Assembly (NCBI GenBank): GCA_030272835.1
Contig: SZOQ01000007.1
Span: 1-64,000 of the forward strand
DNA: 64,000 nucleotides
From: 2-12-FULL-60-25 sp003576745
GTDB taxonomy: Bacteria > Patescibacteriota > Patescibacteriia > 2-12-FULL-60-25
Direction of reading: 5' to 3'
Part shown: piece after piece, positions 39,894 through 48,887 of the stretch
Layout of the letters: every line of letters begins with the position of its first letter
How positions within the stretch are numbered: position 1 is the first letter of the stretch
Position numbers and translations under genes: made by a program
Notes under the pieces: generated by a model
Database searches by the model: none
What the model was told of the DNA's origin: nothing
Seen by the model: only the letters and a program-made list of their open reading frames with translations

Positions 39894-41207
39894 CGAGGGG
39901 ATATCCCGAAGCGCTACGCGCTCTTGGCTCATGGCATCGCGGTCGCGAATCGTAGCAGTATGATCGTCCGCGGTCTGCGGATCCACGGTTATGCACCATG
40001 GAGTTCCGATTTCATCCTGGCGGCGATACCGCTTGCCGATGGATCCCGTCTCATCGTATTCAACGGACCATCCTGCGCCACGCAGGGTGGCGGCAAGCTC
40101 GGTTGCGGCCGCAACCAGGGGCTCTTTTTTCTGCAAAGGAAGAATGGCAGCCTGTACGGGCGCAAGACGCGGAGGTAGCCGCAATACCATACGCGGCTCC
40201 TTTTCTCCTTCCGCCGTTTTTGCCTCGTCGATGTCCAGATGCTCGAGCAATACGGCGAGCACGCTCCGATCCGCCCCCCATGTGGGTTCGATAACATACG
40301 GTAGGAAACGCTCATTCGTGTCGGGATCCAGATACCGCAAATCTTCTCCGCTCGCATCCTGATGCCGTGAAAGGTCATAGTCCGTCCGATTGGCGAGACC
40401 GTATAGTTCCTTTTGGCCGAATGGATATCGGTATTCGATGTCCACGGTACGCGCGGAATAATGCGCAAGCTCCTCTCTGGGAATGTCCTTATACACGACA
40501 CGGGAAGACGACAGATGCAACACATCGGCAACCCATGATTTCATTTCCTGAAGCCACATGTCGAAGGCTTCGGATGCCTTGCTCGGATGGACGAAATACT
40601 CGATTTCCATTTGTTCGAATTCCCTCGTGCGGAAAATGAAATTCCCCGGCGTAATCTCATTGCGGAAGGCTTTACCGATCTGCGCGATTCCGAACGGCAA
40701 GCGGCGATGTAAAGAGTCGCGGACGTTCTTCCAGGCCACGAACATGCCGCCGGCCGTTTCTGGACGAAGAAATGCCGCGCTGGACGCATCTTCGGTGACG
40801 CCCACGAATGTCTTGAACATCAAATTGAACTGACGGATGTCCGTAAGCTCGCCTCCGCAATTCGGACAGCGTATGCCGGAAAGATCGAGGGTTTTTTCCT
40901 CTTCCGCATCAACGAGCTGATCGGCACGGAACCGGTGTTTGCATTTCTTGCAGTCCACAAGCGGATCCGTAAACGTCTCGAGATGGCCGGAGGCCTCCCA
41001 TGCTTTCGGATTCATGATAATGGGCGTTTCCAGGCCATACACGTCTGCGCGGCCGTGAACAAAGCGCGACCACCAGGCGTCTCGGATATTCCGCTTCAAC
41101 TCGACGCCGTATGGGCCGTAGTCCCAGGAATTCGCAAACCCTCCGTAAAGTTCCGAACCGGGATAGATAAAACCGCGCCGCTTGCACAGCGACACGAGTT
41201 GATCCAT
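39861..41207 (-). CDS. glyS: Glycyl-tRNA synthetase, class II, single-chain
   Basis: A 448-residue alpha2-type GlyRS that charges tRNA-Gly. It begins MDQLVSLCKRRGFIYPGSEL; motif 1 region GLETPIIMNPKAWEASGHLETF, a zinc ribbon (CKKCKHRF ... CPNCGGEL), the FNLMFKTFVG and LRPETAGGMFVAWKN segments, motif 2 FRNEITPGNFIFRTREFEQME, motif 3 WGADRSVLAVLLEHL, and the anticodon-binding C-terminus (LPPRLAPVQAAILPL). The start at 41207 is chosen over 41228 because GGAGGGAG overlaps the upstream codon. It begins just after the frr stop, forming a unit frr-glyS. Confidence 0.96.
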   Translation of the reverse strand: MDQLVSLCKRRGFIYPGSELYGGFANSWDYGPYGVELKRNIRDAWWSRFVHGRADVYGLETPIIMNPKAWEASGHLETFTDPLVDCKKCKHRFRADQLVDAEEEKTLDLSGIRCPNCGGELTDIRQFNLMFKTFVGVTEDASSAAFLRPETAGGMFVAWKNVRDSLHRRLPFGIAQIGKAFRNEITPGNFIFRTREFEQMEIEYFVHPSKASEAFDMWLQEMKSWVADVLHLSSSRVVYKDIPREELAHYSARTVDIEYRYPFGQKELYGLANRTDYDLSRHQDASGEDLRYLDPDTNERFLPYVIEPTWGADRSVLAVLLEHLDIDEAKTAEGEKEPRMVLRLPPRLAPVQAAILPLQKKEPLVAAATELAATLRGAGWSVEYDETGSIGKRYRRQDEIGTPWCITVDPQTADDHTATIRDRDAMSQERVALRDIPSWIADKVGRRD

Positions 41208-41230
41208 ACGATCGCGAGCTCCCTCCATGC

Positions 41231-41782
41231 TTAGACGGTCAATACCTCCTGCTCCTTTCGTTCCGCGAGCGACTCGATGCGTTCATTATACTCCTTCACA
41301 AGCTTGTCCAGATCGTCTTGTAGCCGATACTTTTCATCTTCGGATATCTCTTTCGCCTTTTCCTTCTTCTGAATACTGTCGCGCACGGACTCTCGAAGAT
41401 TGCGAATGCGTATTTTTGCCTGTTCGGCCTTTTCATGAACCTGTTTTACCTGCCGCTGGCGATTTTCTTCCGTCATAGGAGGCATGGAGAGCCGAATGAT
41501 TGCGCCGGCGACATTCGGCTGCATGCCGAGATCGGCTACGATCAAGGCCTTTTCAACGGCTTTCGCCAAATCTTTGTCCCAGGGTTCTATCTGGATAGTC
41601 TTCGGATCCGGGACGCTGATCGATGCGATATTTTTCATCGGCATATGTCCATCATAGGCTTCCACGCTCACATCCTCAACGAGCGACGCATGCGCGCGGC
41701 CGGACCGGATTCCATGCAATTCCGTTTCTAGAAATTCGACTGTCCGGTCAAATTCTGGCTTGCTTTCTTGTATCAGAGACAT
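41231..41782 (-). CDS. frr: Ribosome recycling factor
   Basis: A 183-residue RRF, which with EF-G splits the post-termination ribosome. Typical segments: LETELHGIRSGRAHASLVEDVSVEAYD, NIASISVPDPKTIQIEPWDK, VAGAIIRLSMPPMTEENRQR, and the C-terminal coiled coil (IRIRNLRESVRDSIQKKEK ... YNERIESLAERKEQEVL). Length is standard. The start at 41782 follows GGATACT with seven bases to the ATG, so the message is probably leaderless. glyS follows. Confidence 0.97.
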   Translation of the reverse strand: MSLIQESKPEFDRTVEFLETELHGIRSGRAHASLVEDVSVEAYDGHMPMKNIASISVPDPKTIQIEPWDKDLAKAVEKALIVADLGMQPNVAGAIIRLSMPPMTEENRQRQVKQVHEKAEQAKIRIRNLRESVRDSIQKKEKAKEISEDEKYRLQDDLDKLVKEYNERIESLAERKEQEVLTV

Positions 41783-41789
41783 ACGAAAA

Positions 41790-41795
41790 AGTATC
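41790..41795 (-). promoter_or_regulatory. -10-like box (leaderless) for frr
   Basis: Minus strand GATACT, seven bases (TTTTCGT) before ATG 41782. Confidence 0.45.
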
Positions 41796-41853
41796 CGAAT
41801 GTTCTCATAGACCGGACTTCTCGTCAATTCTGCACGGAAGTGGACGGAACGTC

Positions 41854-42918
41854 TTATTGCTGTGTTGCCGGACCCATGCCGATATACAGCGTGCCGCCGT
41901 TTTCTGGGTCAACAAGAAGCGCATCGGCGCGACGCGTACTTGGCAATTTTTTCACCGTCCACGTGATTCCTCCGTCCGAGCTAAAATTGATAGTGTTCTT
42001 CGTGATATACGTTAATTCCTTCGTATTCCGCGGATTGATAACGAAACCCCGGATATCAACCGTATTGGGCTGGCTCGTGAGCGGAACCGGCGACCAGGTA
42101 TTTCCCGCATCGGTTGATACGAGAATGCCGTACGGAGAAGTGATATACAGACGGTTCGTATCCTGCGGATCAATGTCGATGTCGGTGACGCGTCGGGCAT
42201 TTTCGAAGTCCTGCAGCGGATCGCGAATCCGCATCCAGGTATTTCCGCCGTCAAGCGTTTTCCAAAGCCCGTCTCCGCGCGCGCCAATATAGACCATTCG
42301 CGAATCTTTCGGATCAATACCGATAGAGGTGACGGGACCATTTACCCGCTGCGATACAAGCCAGCTTAATCCCGCATCGGTGGACTTAAAAATGTCCCCT
42401 TCCGATGTTCCGGCATACAGAATGGTTGGGTTGTACCAATCCACGGCAAGTGCCGTAAAGACCTTATCCGTTTTCGGATCAAAAAATATGCGGCTCCAGT
42501 CACGGCTGCAATTTTCCGTTTTATAAATGCCGTTTTTTATTGCGGCGTACACCACGCACTTGTTTTTGTAATCCACGGCAATCGCACTGATGTTTCCCTT
42601 TAGATTCGCGCTCGCTTCCTGCCAAGAATCTCCTCCATTCAACGTGAAGAGTAATCCCCGTTCGGATGTTCCAGCATAGACCGTGTTTCGATCCTGCGGA
42701 TCGAACATGAGCAGGGTTATAGCGTCATTTCCGAGGGAAATCGCCTTCGGCCCCTGCAATAAAACCCGTTTTTGCGTCCATGCTTCACCGCGATCGGTGG
42801 TCTTGAATACGCCGCCGTCCGGACCGGTCGATGCGCCGCCCCCGTTCAGACAGCCCTGCCCAAAGATAACCAGTCCGAGGAGCACCAGGCTAAAGCGTAT
42901 AATGTACTTGTTCATCAT
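41854..42918 (-). CDS. Lipoprotein with BNR/YCF48-like beta-propeller repeats
   Basis: A 354-residue predicted lipoprotein (lipobox FGQGC). The outer part consists of six to seven beta-propeller blades with repeated signatures: G-V-F-K-T-T-D-R-G-E-A-W, FTLNGGDSWQE, IFKSTDAGLSWL, LWKTLDGGNTWMR, LVSTDAGNTWSP and FSSDGGITWTV, each with a following DPQDxxxxYAGT-type strand. These Asp-box repeats occur in sialidases and in assembly factors such as YCF48/HCF136. A binding rather than catalytic role is likely. It overlaps the holB stop (TGATGA), so the two genes are co-transcribed. Confidence 0.88.
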   Translation of the reverse strand: MMNKYIIRFSLVLLGLVIFGQGCLNGGGASTGPDGGVFKTTDRGEAWTQKRVLLQGPKAISLGNDAITLLMFDPQDRNTVYAGTSERGLLFTLNGGDSWQEASANLKGNISAIAVDYKNKCVVYAAIKNGIYKTENCSRDWSRIFFDPKTDKVFTALAVDWYNPTILYAGTSEGDIFKSTDAGLSWLVSQRVNGPVTSIGIDPKDSRMVYIGARGDGLWKTLDGGNTWMRIRDPLQDFENARRVTDIDIDPQDTNRLYITSPYGILVSTDAGNTWSPVPLTSQPNTVDIRGFVINPRNTKELTYITKNTINFSSDGGITWTVKKLPSTRRADALLVDPENGGTLYIGMGPATQQ

Positions 42919-43892
42919 AGATCGAGTGGATAGGGATACGGGGACGCCAACAGCTCCGGAAACGGCGATAGTTTTCCTTCGGTTAAGCGGACGAGACCGA
43001 GTTCAATGAAAACGCGCGGTGAAACCGGCCCGCCGAGCGCGCGTTCTGCGACAAGAAGGATATTGCCGAGGTGTATCACGCGTTCGGACTCCGTTCCCCG
43101 GAGATGGCGTCGGAGCGAACGGCACCACAAGTGTAACGTTTCTCGCCAAGCTTGAACAGCATCATCATTCGATTCCGCGCGATCCGCTTGTTCTCGGATG
43201 GCGGCGAAGGCGCCTCCGGCAGATGCTGCTGTAAGACAGGCATCAACGGCTTTGTCCGCTTGCCGAATCGCTTCACGCAATCCCGCATCCTGAAGATACC
43301 TTGCGGCATGCCCCGGCCGTCCTTCAGCAAAAAATAATGCCTCCTGAAGAAGATCCGGTACCTCATGATGCGCGCGTGCAAACTTCATCATATCTTCATG
43401 CGAGAGCGGAGAAAGACGGAGGCGATGCACGCGGCTCCAGAACGTATCCGGCAAGCGGGCCTCCTGTGATACAACACACACGAAAACCGCGCCGGCGCGC
43501 GGCTCTTCGAGACATTTGAGAAGCGCATTCACGCCCTCTTCATTCAATGTATCGGCTTCCGGCACATAGGCGACGATGCGTTCAGCAAGCACGGGTCGTT
43601 GCGCCATGCGAACGCGAAGGTGCCGTACGGATTCCACGGAAATCTGCGCGCGCATTTTCCCGGATTCCGACGGCTGCCGTTCAAGAATGGCGATATCCGG
43701 ATGACCGCTAAACGGACGATCACCCGGAAGTCCCGCAAGTCCTCGAACAAAACGCTCAGCCACAAGATGGCGACCCACGCCCTTGGGTCCGAGAATGCAA
43801 TAGGCCTGCCCGGGGCGAATCAGCGCGCGCCGGAGCAGCGTTTTTGCCGCCTCATGGCCGAAAATATCTTGAAAAATATCGTTGGTCGGCAT
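42915..43892 (-). CDS. holB: DNA polymerase III subunit delta prime
   Basis: A 325-residue clamp-loader subunit. The N-terminal AAA+ part has IFGHEAAKTLLRRAL and a Walker A-like YCILGPKGVGRHLVAE, in which the GKT/S is GRH, as expected for a delta prime that does not hydrolyse ATP. Then follow VSVESVRHLRVRM, YVPEADTLNEEGVNALLKCLEEP (sensor-like helix) and the C-terminal collar domain. The zinc-binding Cys set of many delta prime proteins is missing. A GATACAGT box seven bases before the ATG suggests a leaderless mRNA. The next gene starts inside its stop codon. Confidence 0.9.
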   Translation of the reverse strand: MPTNDIFQDIFGHEAAKTLLRRALIRPGQAYCILGPKGVGRHLVAERFVRGLAGLPGDRPFSGHPDIAILERQPSESGKMRAQISVESVRHLRVRMAQRPVLAERIVAYVPEADTLNEEGVNALLKCLEEPRAGAVFVCVVSQEARLPDTFWSRVHRLRLSPLSHEDMMKFARAHHEVPDLLQEALFFAEGRPGHAARYLQDAGLREAIRQADKAVDACLTAASAGGAFAAIREQADRAESNDDAVQAWRETLHLWCRSLRRHLRGTESERVIHLGNILLVAERALGGPVSPRVFIELGLVRLTEGKLSPFPELLASPYPYPLDL

Positions 43893-43899
43893 AGGACAG

Positions 43900-43905
43900 A
43901 CTGTA
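43900..43905 (-). promoter_or_regulatory. -10-like box (leaderless) for holB
   Basis: Minus strand GATACAGT; TACAGT ends seven bases before ATG 43892. Confidence 0.45.
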
Positions 43906-43919
43906 TCGCAGTGTAGCAG

Positions 43920-44205
43920 ATGGGTAAGGCGGAAGGTAATGATTCGTATTCAAGAGAGTCAGAGTTTTAGCGTAGTGGGGTAGGTGCAATAAGCAAAAGG
44001 GCTAAGGGAACAAGTGAGTGGTGAGTGGTTTAGAGGAAAAGCATGCACCTCCTACCTCCTATGCCCTACTCCCTTTGTCCCATGACCTACGAACTTACAG
44101 ACACAAGAGCTGAGGACTACGGGTATCGGGTTACGGGTTTCGGGACGCATGGCAATGGCTCACGGCCAACCCCCCCCTGCTTCCCCCTTCACATCCCTCT
44201 TTCCT
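43920..44205 (+). repeat. Intergenic repeat family, copy 12 (forward)
   Basis: GCAATAAGCAAAAGGGCTAA, GTGAGTGGTTTAGAGGAAAA, GCATGCACCTCCTACCTCC, octamers, then GGTTACGGGTTTCGGGACGC. Its part 44021-44070 is mirrored, with one mismatch, at 48080-48128. It fills the gap 43893-44215. Confidence 0.85.
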
Positions 44206-44214
44206 CACGATATG

Positions 44215-44261
44215 CAACAAAAAAGCCGCCCCGGGTGGAGGAGAAGATCACCCGAGGCGGC
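44215..44261 (-). terminator. Terminator of the first MopE lipoprotein gene
   Basis: Stem GCCGCCCCGGGTG / CACCCGAGGCGGC (one mismatch), followed by TTTTTT on the minus strand. Confidence 0.88.
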
Positions 44262-44309
44262 ATGCGCCGTACTATACGACTAGCGCGAACCAGTTATTCG
44301 AACGCACGA

Positions 44310-45917
44310 TCAGCTGAAAGGAGCGGTGAATCGCACCCGGCAGGCCGGAGTGCCCCCGGGCTGCGGCCACGATTCGATGGCGTAATCGATCGGCTTGCCG
44401 AAACGATCACGGATGAACAGGGTTCCGTTCACGGGCCCTGACGCTGCCGCGCACGCCCAATACATGGCGCCCTGATTGTAGTAATGCGGATTGGCTCGAA
44501 CCACCGAACTTGCGGGAACGTGGACCGTGCATTGAATCGTATTCTTATTCAATGCCTCGCACCTGTTCGCGTTGCAGTCCCAGGCCACGCTCCAGCCGAA
44601 GGCGCCCGTGGATGACGTGGTACCGCAAGGCCCGTAGGGCGGCGTGCGATTGAGAATGTTCCCCGCGGCATCCTTGGCCTCGTGGAAGATCTCTACCACT
44701 CCGTAAGGTATGGCGCCCGGCGACGTGTACGTGTATGTGATTTCCGCATAGCCGTTGCCGGAAGGCGGATTCGGATTGGGATTGCCCCCGCACCCTTCGT
44801 CTATGACGCCGTCGCAGTCATTGTCGCGACCATCGCCGCAGATTTCCGGAGCTCCGACGTACACGAACTTGTTCATGTCATCACAGTCATTCACCGTGCG
44901 GAGGTGCCCGTCGCCATCAGCATCGTCATCGCAGGCGTCGCCATAGGCGTCGTTGTCCAGATTCGTCTGCGGCGGATTGTACACCTGCGGACAGTTGTCG
45001 ACCCAGTCCACGATGGTATCGCAGTCCAGGTCATTCGCGCAGCCTTGCGACGGACCGCCGGACGAGCCGCCGATGCCGCCCGTACCGCTGGCGCAGCCTT
45101 CGTCGATCAGACCGGCGCCGGGGAACCCCGGACACTGATTGTCCTTGCCGTCGCAGAGCTCCGGCATGAAAGGCGCCACAGTGGCATCCCAGTCATTGCA
45201 GTCGTACAGGGCAGGGGTCTGGTCTCCGTCTTTGTCGGGATCGCACGCATCTCCCTGGCCGTCTTTATCCAGGTCTTCCTGGCCCGGATTCGACGTCCAC
45301 GGGCAATTGTCCGATGCGTTCACCCACGAATCGCAGTCCCAGTCATTCGGACAGCCGCCGGCGCCGCCCGAGCCGGCATTGCCGCCGAAGCCTGAGCTTC
45401 CTCCGCCTGACGGAGTTCCGCCTGATCCGGACGATCCGCCGCTTCCGCCCTGCCCGTTACACACGGACTGACAGTAGGCCTGCGGATTGTTGAAACATGT
45501 ACAGTACTCCACGCAGGTTCCGCATCCGACGCAAAGGTCGCCAGCGGTGCATGCGGGATTGCCGCCCGAGCCGCCGGAACCCGAGCTTCCGCCCATTCCG
45601 CCGTCGGCAGCCGGAACACAATCCGGCTCGTCGATTGACTCGTCACAGTCGTCGTCCTTGCCGTTGCCGCAGACTTCTTCTGCAGCTTCGTTCACGGACG
45701 GATCGCTATCGTCGCAATCCCCTTTGGTGCTCCCGGGCGGCTGGGCGGTTTGCCCGTCGCCGTCGCAGTCATTCGGCGGATTCTTGCACGCGCCGTTACC
45801 GGTCGCGCCTCCGCCCGTGGATTCCTGCCCCTCTTTCCCGAGCGGCGTGCCGAGGCACGCGGCGACGGACAAGAGAATCAAGACGCTCCACAAGGCGAAC
45901 TTTGCCTTGATCTTCAT
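44310..45917 (-). CDS. Lipoprotein with MopE-type metal-binding motifs and thrombospondin type 3-like repeats (cassette A)
   Basis: A 535-residue lipoprotein (lipobox SVAAC, Cys20). After the signal come Gly/Ser-rich linkers and repeated Asp/Asn/Cys motifs of the MopE putative metal-binding type (EEVCGNGKDDDCDESIDE; PEICGDGRDNDCDGVIDEGC) and thrombospondin type 3-like calcium repeats (DLDKDGQGDACDPDKDGD; NLDNDAYGDACDDDADGD). A Cys cluster CVGCGTCVEYCTC lies near the middle. The C-terminal 150 residues form a beta domain (QCTVHVPASS ... HYYNQGAMYWACAA ... CRVRF) shared with the 48888 protein. AGGAGG four bases before ATG 45917 fixes the start. Such proteins are best known from Myxococcota, so transfer is likely. 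Confidence 0.9.
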   Translation of the reverse strand: MKIKAKFALWSVLILLSVAACLGTPLGKEGQESTGGGATGNGACKNPPNDCDGDGQTAQPPGSTKGDCDDSDPSVNEAAEEVCGNGKDDDCDESIDEPDCVPAADGGMGGSSGSGGSGGNPACTAGDLCVGCGTCVEYCTCFNNPQAYCQSVCNGQGGSGGSSGSGGTPSGGGSSGFGGNAGSGGAGGCPNDWDCDSWVNASDNCPWTSNPGQEDLDKDGQGDACDPDKDGDQTPALYDCNDWDATVAPFMPELCDGKDNQCPGFPGAGLIDEGCASGTGGIGGSSGGPSQGCANDLDCDTIVDWVDNCPQVYNPPQTNLDNDAYGDACDDDADGDGHLRTVNDCDDMNKFVYVGAPEICGDGRDNDCDGVIDEGCGGNPNPNPPSGNGYAEITYTYTSPGAIPYGVVEIFHEAKDAAGNILNRTPPYGPCGTTSSTGAFGWSVAWDCNANRCEALNKNTIQCTVHVPASSVVRANPHYYNQGAMYWACAAASGPVNGTLFIRDRFGKPIDYAIESWPQPGGTPACRVRFTAPFS

Positions 45918-46046
45918 GTTTACCTCCTGAACTGGTTCGCGTCTGAACATTCCCCAGGGTACTGGGGAGCGGTTCTTATCGAAAGAACGCGACGGCATTC
46001 AACGAATTTCGTTGAATACTATTGTGTTCCTTTGAAAAGGGGTGAT

Positions 46047-46076
46047 GCGGCGGATATGCACGAGCATATCCGCCGC
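46047..46076 (-). terminator. Perfect 13-bp hairpin after the cassette A beta-rich gene
   Basis: GCGGCGGATATGC / GCATATCCGCCGC with loop ACGA. It is flanked by GAT and AC exactly as the hairpin at 50194-50229 is. No clear T-run, so it may act in mRNA 3' end protection or read-through control. Confidence 0.6.
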
Positions 46077-46141
46077 ACGAGTAACCTTCACTTGCTGACC
46101 GAAACGGATCCCGCTCCGCTCATAGAGCCCATTGTTGGAGA

Positions 46142-47614
46142 CTAGCTATTTCCTGAAGAGGATGGACTCCTTCGTGGGCCGTCCCAGAATGCTACCCCGG
46201 CAAAACCCTGTACGGCAACGCCGAATTGGTTCACCACGCCTCTGTCCGCTACGTCGCTCCGCATAACCCCGAAAGGTGCGCGGATCGTGAATATGGGTGA
46301 AAAACTGTTTCCGTCGCGATACAGCGGCAGCCAGCTCACGTGGAGGCCGGATCCGTAGAAATTCAGCTTCGAGGACTCGTTGTCCCGATAGTAGTGCTCC
46401 CCGTACAGGTCGATGCCGAATCGAAGGGTCGGCGAGACGAGATAGGAGAAGCCTGCTCCGAGATCCATGACGGCGCTGTTCGAGCCGCTCATTTCGGAAG
46501 AGTATCCGACGCCGACGAACAAGTTCATGGCGAACCGGTTCGAGAGGCAGGGCATCCAGCCGCCTTCGGCACCGAGGAATGCCGCCGTCTCATCGAGCAC
46601 GGGCGTTCGAATGATGTGGGCCGACGCGAGCGCGCCGGCGCGGAGCATGGCAGAACAGCGCCGCGATCCTTCCAATCCGGCAAGCTTCATCCGATTTCCT
46701 TCCGCGAGCGCGAGAGCATTGTCCGCCGTAACGCGGACTTTGCTGATTTCTTTGCGATTCTCTTCCACCTGAATCGCCATTCGCGCACAGCGGTCAATGA
46801 GGCCGGGCGTGCCGCCGTCCTTTTTCCCTTTATCGCGGATTTGCTGAGGCGTCATGTCGCTCGCCTCCGCCGGACGGCACATCCATTCGAGCGCGGTTTC
46901 AATGCGGCTGAATCGCTCCATGAAGTCTGGCGGGAGCCGCATGCCGGAAAGCGCGCGGAGGTCGTCCAATTGCTTTTTGGTGAGACTCCCGCCGTTCTTC
47001 TTCAGATCAGTAATCTGGTCCTGCAGCTCGACGATCCATGTGTAGGCGTGTTCGAGGGTAAAACAGCTCTTCTTACTGTGATACTCCCCCTTCTCGTCCT
47101 CCACCTGCATGTCCACCCACACACCGCCCGCGGCCTTGCATCTTTCTTCATCGCTTTTTGGCGGAGGGGGGAGGTCGGGTTCGCCGTGAGGATCGCCTTT
47201 CGGTTCCGTTCCCGGCGGATGCGTCTTGCCCGGTTCCTCCGACGACGGTTTTGCCGGCGGCATGACGGCCGGAGAGCGCGGCGTTTTCTTGGCCGCCGAC
47301 GGCGCAACGGTTCCGGGCGCCGCCTGCGTACATGAAGAAGATGCATTGCCGCATGCGCGGCAGAAATCACCAAGAGCGGTTTTTCCGTCCTTGGGGACGC
47401 CGGCGCATTTTGCATCCTTTTGGATGCACTCGGAAAAATCATCGAAGGTGATGCACCCGACCTTGCCCTTTGCCTCGAGCTGAGACGTACAGGCGGTGAT
47501 GCACTGATGGTATTGTTTGTCGACGGCAATAACGCCTTGCGCAAAAGCTTGGCGCGGCAGGAGCACGCACAGGCATGCCCACATAGACGCCAAGATCACG
47601 ACGATAGATTTCAC
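46142..47614 (-). CDS. Secreted protein with coiled coil and beta-barrel-like C-terminus (cassette A)
   Basis: A 490-residue protein. I set the start at GTG 47614, seven bases after AGGAGG, because it yields a clean signal peptide (VKSIVVILASMWACLCVLLP ... AFA); the open frame runs upstream to 47713 without one. Then come a Cys-rich segment (HQCITACTSQ ... DFCRACG), a Pro-rich linker, a helical part with Cys and a coiled coil, and about 150 C-terminal residues of alternating strands (FAMNLFVGVGYSSEMSG; LRFGIDLYGEHYYRDN; GVAVQGFAGVAFW), which resemble an outer-membrane beta-barrel or a beta-sandwich. Same layout as the 50276 protein. Confidence 0.8.
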   Translation of the reverse strand: MKSIVVILASMWACLCVLLPRQAFAQGVIAVDKQYHQCITACTSQLEAKGKVGCITFDDFSECIQKDAKCAGVPKDGKTALGDFCRACGNASSSCTQAAPGTVAPSAAKKTPRSPAVMPPAKPSSEEPGKTHPPGTEPKGDPHGEPDLPPPPKSDEERCKAAGGVWVDMQVEDEKGEYHSKKSCFTLEHAYTWIVELQDQITDLKKNGGSLTKKQLDDLRALSGMRLPPDFMERFSRIETALEWMCRPAEASDMTPQQIRDKGKKDGGTPGLIDRCARMAIQVEENRKEISKVRVTADNALALAEGNRMKLAGLEGSRRCSAMLRAGALASAHIIRTPVLDETAAFLGAEGGWMPCLSNRFAMNLFVGVGYSSEMSGSNSAVMDLGAGFSYLVSPTLRFGIDLYGEHYYRDNESSKLNFYGSGLHVSWLPLYRDGNSFSPIFTIRAPFGVMRSDVADRGVVNQFGVAVQGFAGVAFWDGPRRSPSSSGNS

Positions 47615-47792
47615 GATATTCCTCCTGTCGGTTGTGAGTCGATCATTCCTGGCGTGGCCAGAGTGAAGTGTTTCTGTCGAAAGTTCGATCGAGACATTCC
47701 TCATGGTCCCCATCTCTCGGAGACAGAAACCGGAGGAAGGCCCCGAAAATTCGCTTGATACAGGCCAAAAACCCGGACAAACGAATCATCTC

Positions 47793-47821
47793 GATGTATC
47801 AAAAATAGGCCTTATTGTCAA
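47793..47821 (-). promoter_or_regulatory. Promoter of cassette A
   Basis: Minus strand TTGACA, 17-base spacer, TACATC, with the spacer ending TATTTTTGA. It matches the cassette B promoter (51948-51976) in layout and in the TTTTTGATA core. It gives a leader of about 170 bases. Confidence 0.7.
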
Positions 47822-47861
47822 GCGAAAGGCTTGATTGAGGGAAAAAAGGACCATGGACTTG

Positions 47862-48245
47862 GATACGTTAGGGAGTTGGAAGTAGGTCGTGAGTCGTGTG
47901 GTGGTGGGGAGTAGGAGTGCGTAGGACGTAGGTCTGTAGGTCGTGCGGACGGGATGTGCCTTGCGCCGTGCGGTATGCGCCCGAAACCCGTACCCCGAGA
48001 CCCGAGCGGTCAGTAGGTTCGTAAGTCCGTAAGTCTATAAGTTCGTAGGTTATGGGACAAAGGGAGTAGGAAGTGGGAAGTAGGGCGTAGGAGGTAGGAG
48101 GTGCATGCTTTTCCTCTAAACCACTCACTTGGTCCCTTCATAGGACAAAGGGAGCAGGACGTGAGTCATGAGTCATGCGCCAAAAACCCGTAACCCAAAA
48201 CTCATAACCTGCTCATTACCATTTGCGAACAGCCAAAAGCCAATA
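47862..48245 (-). repeat. Intergenic repeat family, copy 13 (reverse)
   Basis: Long reverse copy; read in reverse it carries GTGAGTGGTTTAGAGGAAAA, GCATGCACCTCCTACCTCC, octamers ACCTACGA, ACTTATAG, ACTTACGG, and GGGTTTCGGGCGCATACCGC. It mirrors copy 12 and with it encloses cassette A. The gap 47822-48256 contains nothing else. Confidence 0.85.
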
Positions 48246-48256
48246 GCCAAAAAGAA

Positions 48257-48293
48257 AACGCCCCCGACAATCTTTCGATCATCGGGGAACGTT
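48257..48293 (-). terminator. Terminator of the 48328 gene
   Basis: AACG-CCCCCGA / TCGGGG-CGTT stem followed by TTTTCTTTTT on the minus strand. Confidence 0.8.
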
Positions 48294-48327
48294 AAGGAGT
48301 TGCGGGGCGCGGGATTGCGTCCCTATG

Positions 48328-48807
48328 TTACTTGTTGCCGGCCACCTGCTCCGCCGGCTTGCACTGACAGGCGCAAAGGTCGACCTCGTCGCCGACCGGC
48401 TTGATCTTTCCGCCGCCGGAACAGTCCAGAACCTCGCCGCCCGCCGTGATCTCATCCGTTCCCTTCATGTTACTCATGAAGTATGACCACGAAACCTTGC
48501 GGCAGTCCTGGATTTCTGCACATGGGCGGGCGAACTCGTTGGGCTTTCCCGTTGGTTCGACGACGGATGCCGCCGGCGCACTTGCTGATGGATCCGCCTT
48601 GGGCTTTTCCGTTGGTTCGACGACGGATGCCGCCGGCGGATCGACTGGTGCGGCCGATGTTCCGGACGAGCCCATGCGGTAGCCGACGTACAAGGCGACG
48701 ACGGCGATCACGGAGCAGACGGAAAAGGCGAGAAACGCCTTTACCCCATTCGAGAGGCGTGCGGTCGCTTGCTGACCCGGCCCCTCCTGATGAGCATGTT
48801 CTGTCAT
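48328..48807 (-). CDS. Single-pass membrane protein with internal PAASVVEPT repeat
   Basis: A 159-residue protein: short cytoplasmic N-terminus, one membrane helix (about 23-45, FLAFSVCSVIAVVALYVGY), a linker containing two copies of PAASVVEPTxKP (DNA copies of about 40 bases at about 48538-48577 and 48598-48640), and a C-terminal domain with six Cys (RPCAEIQDCRK ... LDCSGGG ... DLCACQCKPAEQ). It lies between the two cassettes and shares their Cys-rich, secreted character. No family recognised. It probably forms part of the island's envelope structure (inference). Confidence 0.75.
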   Translation of the reverse strand: MTEHAHQEGPGQQATARLSNGVKAFLAFSVCSVIAVVALYVGYRMGSSGTSAAPVDPPAASVVEPTEKPKADPSASAPAASVVEPTGKPNEFARPCAEIQDCRKVSWSYFMSNMKGTDEITAGGEVLDCSGGGKIKPVGDEVDLCACQCKPAEQVAGNK

Positions 48808-48843
48808 CGTTTTTCCTTTCCTTTTGGAAGGTTTGAGGTTTGA

Positions 48844-48875
48844 TTCCGGCCCAATGCGTTGGCATCAGGCCGGAA
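48844..48875 (-). terminator. Hairpin after the cassette B lipoprotein gene
   Basis: TTCCGGCC / GGCCGGAA with inner ATGC / GCAT pairing, 13 bases after the stop at 48888. T-run weak. Confidence 0.5.
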
Positions 48876-48887
48876 CCGATGTGCCGG

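Noticed and set aside
42915..43892. UGA read as glycine (code 25)
   Set aside because: Several genes, including holB, end properly at TGA with the next gene starting there, so TGA is a stop.
47614..47713. Upstream ATG start for the 46142 gene
   Set aside because: It gives a hydrophilic extension before the signal peptide and has no ribosome site, whereas GTG 47614 has AGGAGG at the right distance.
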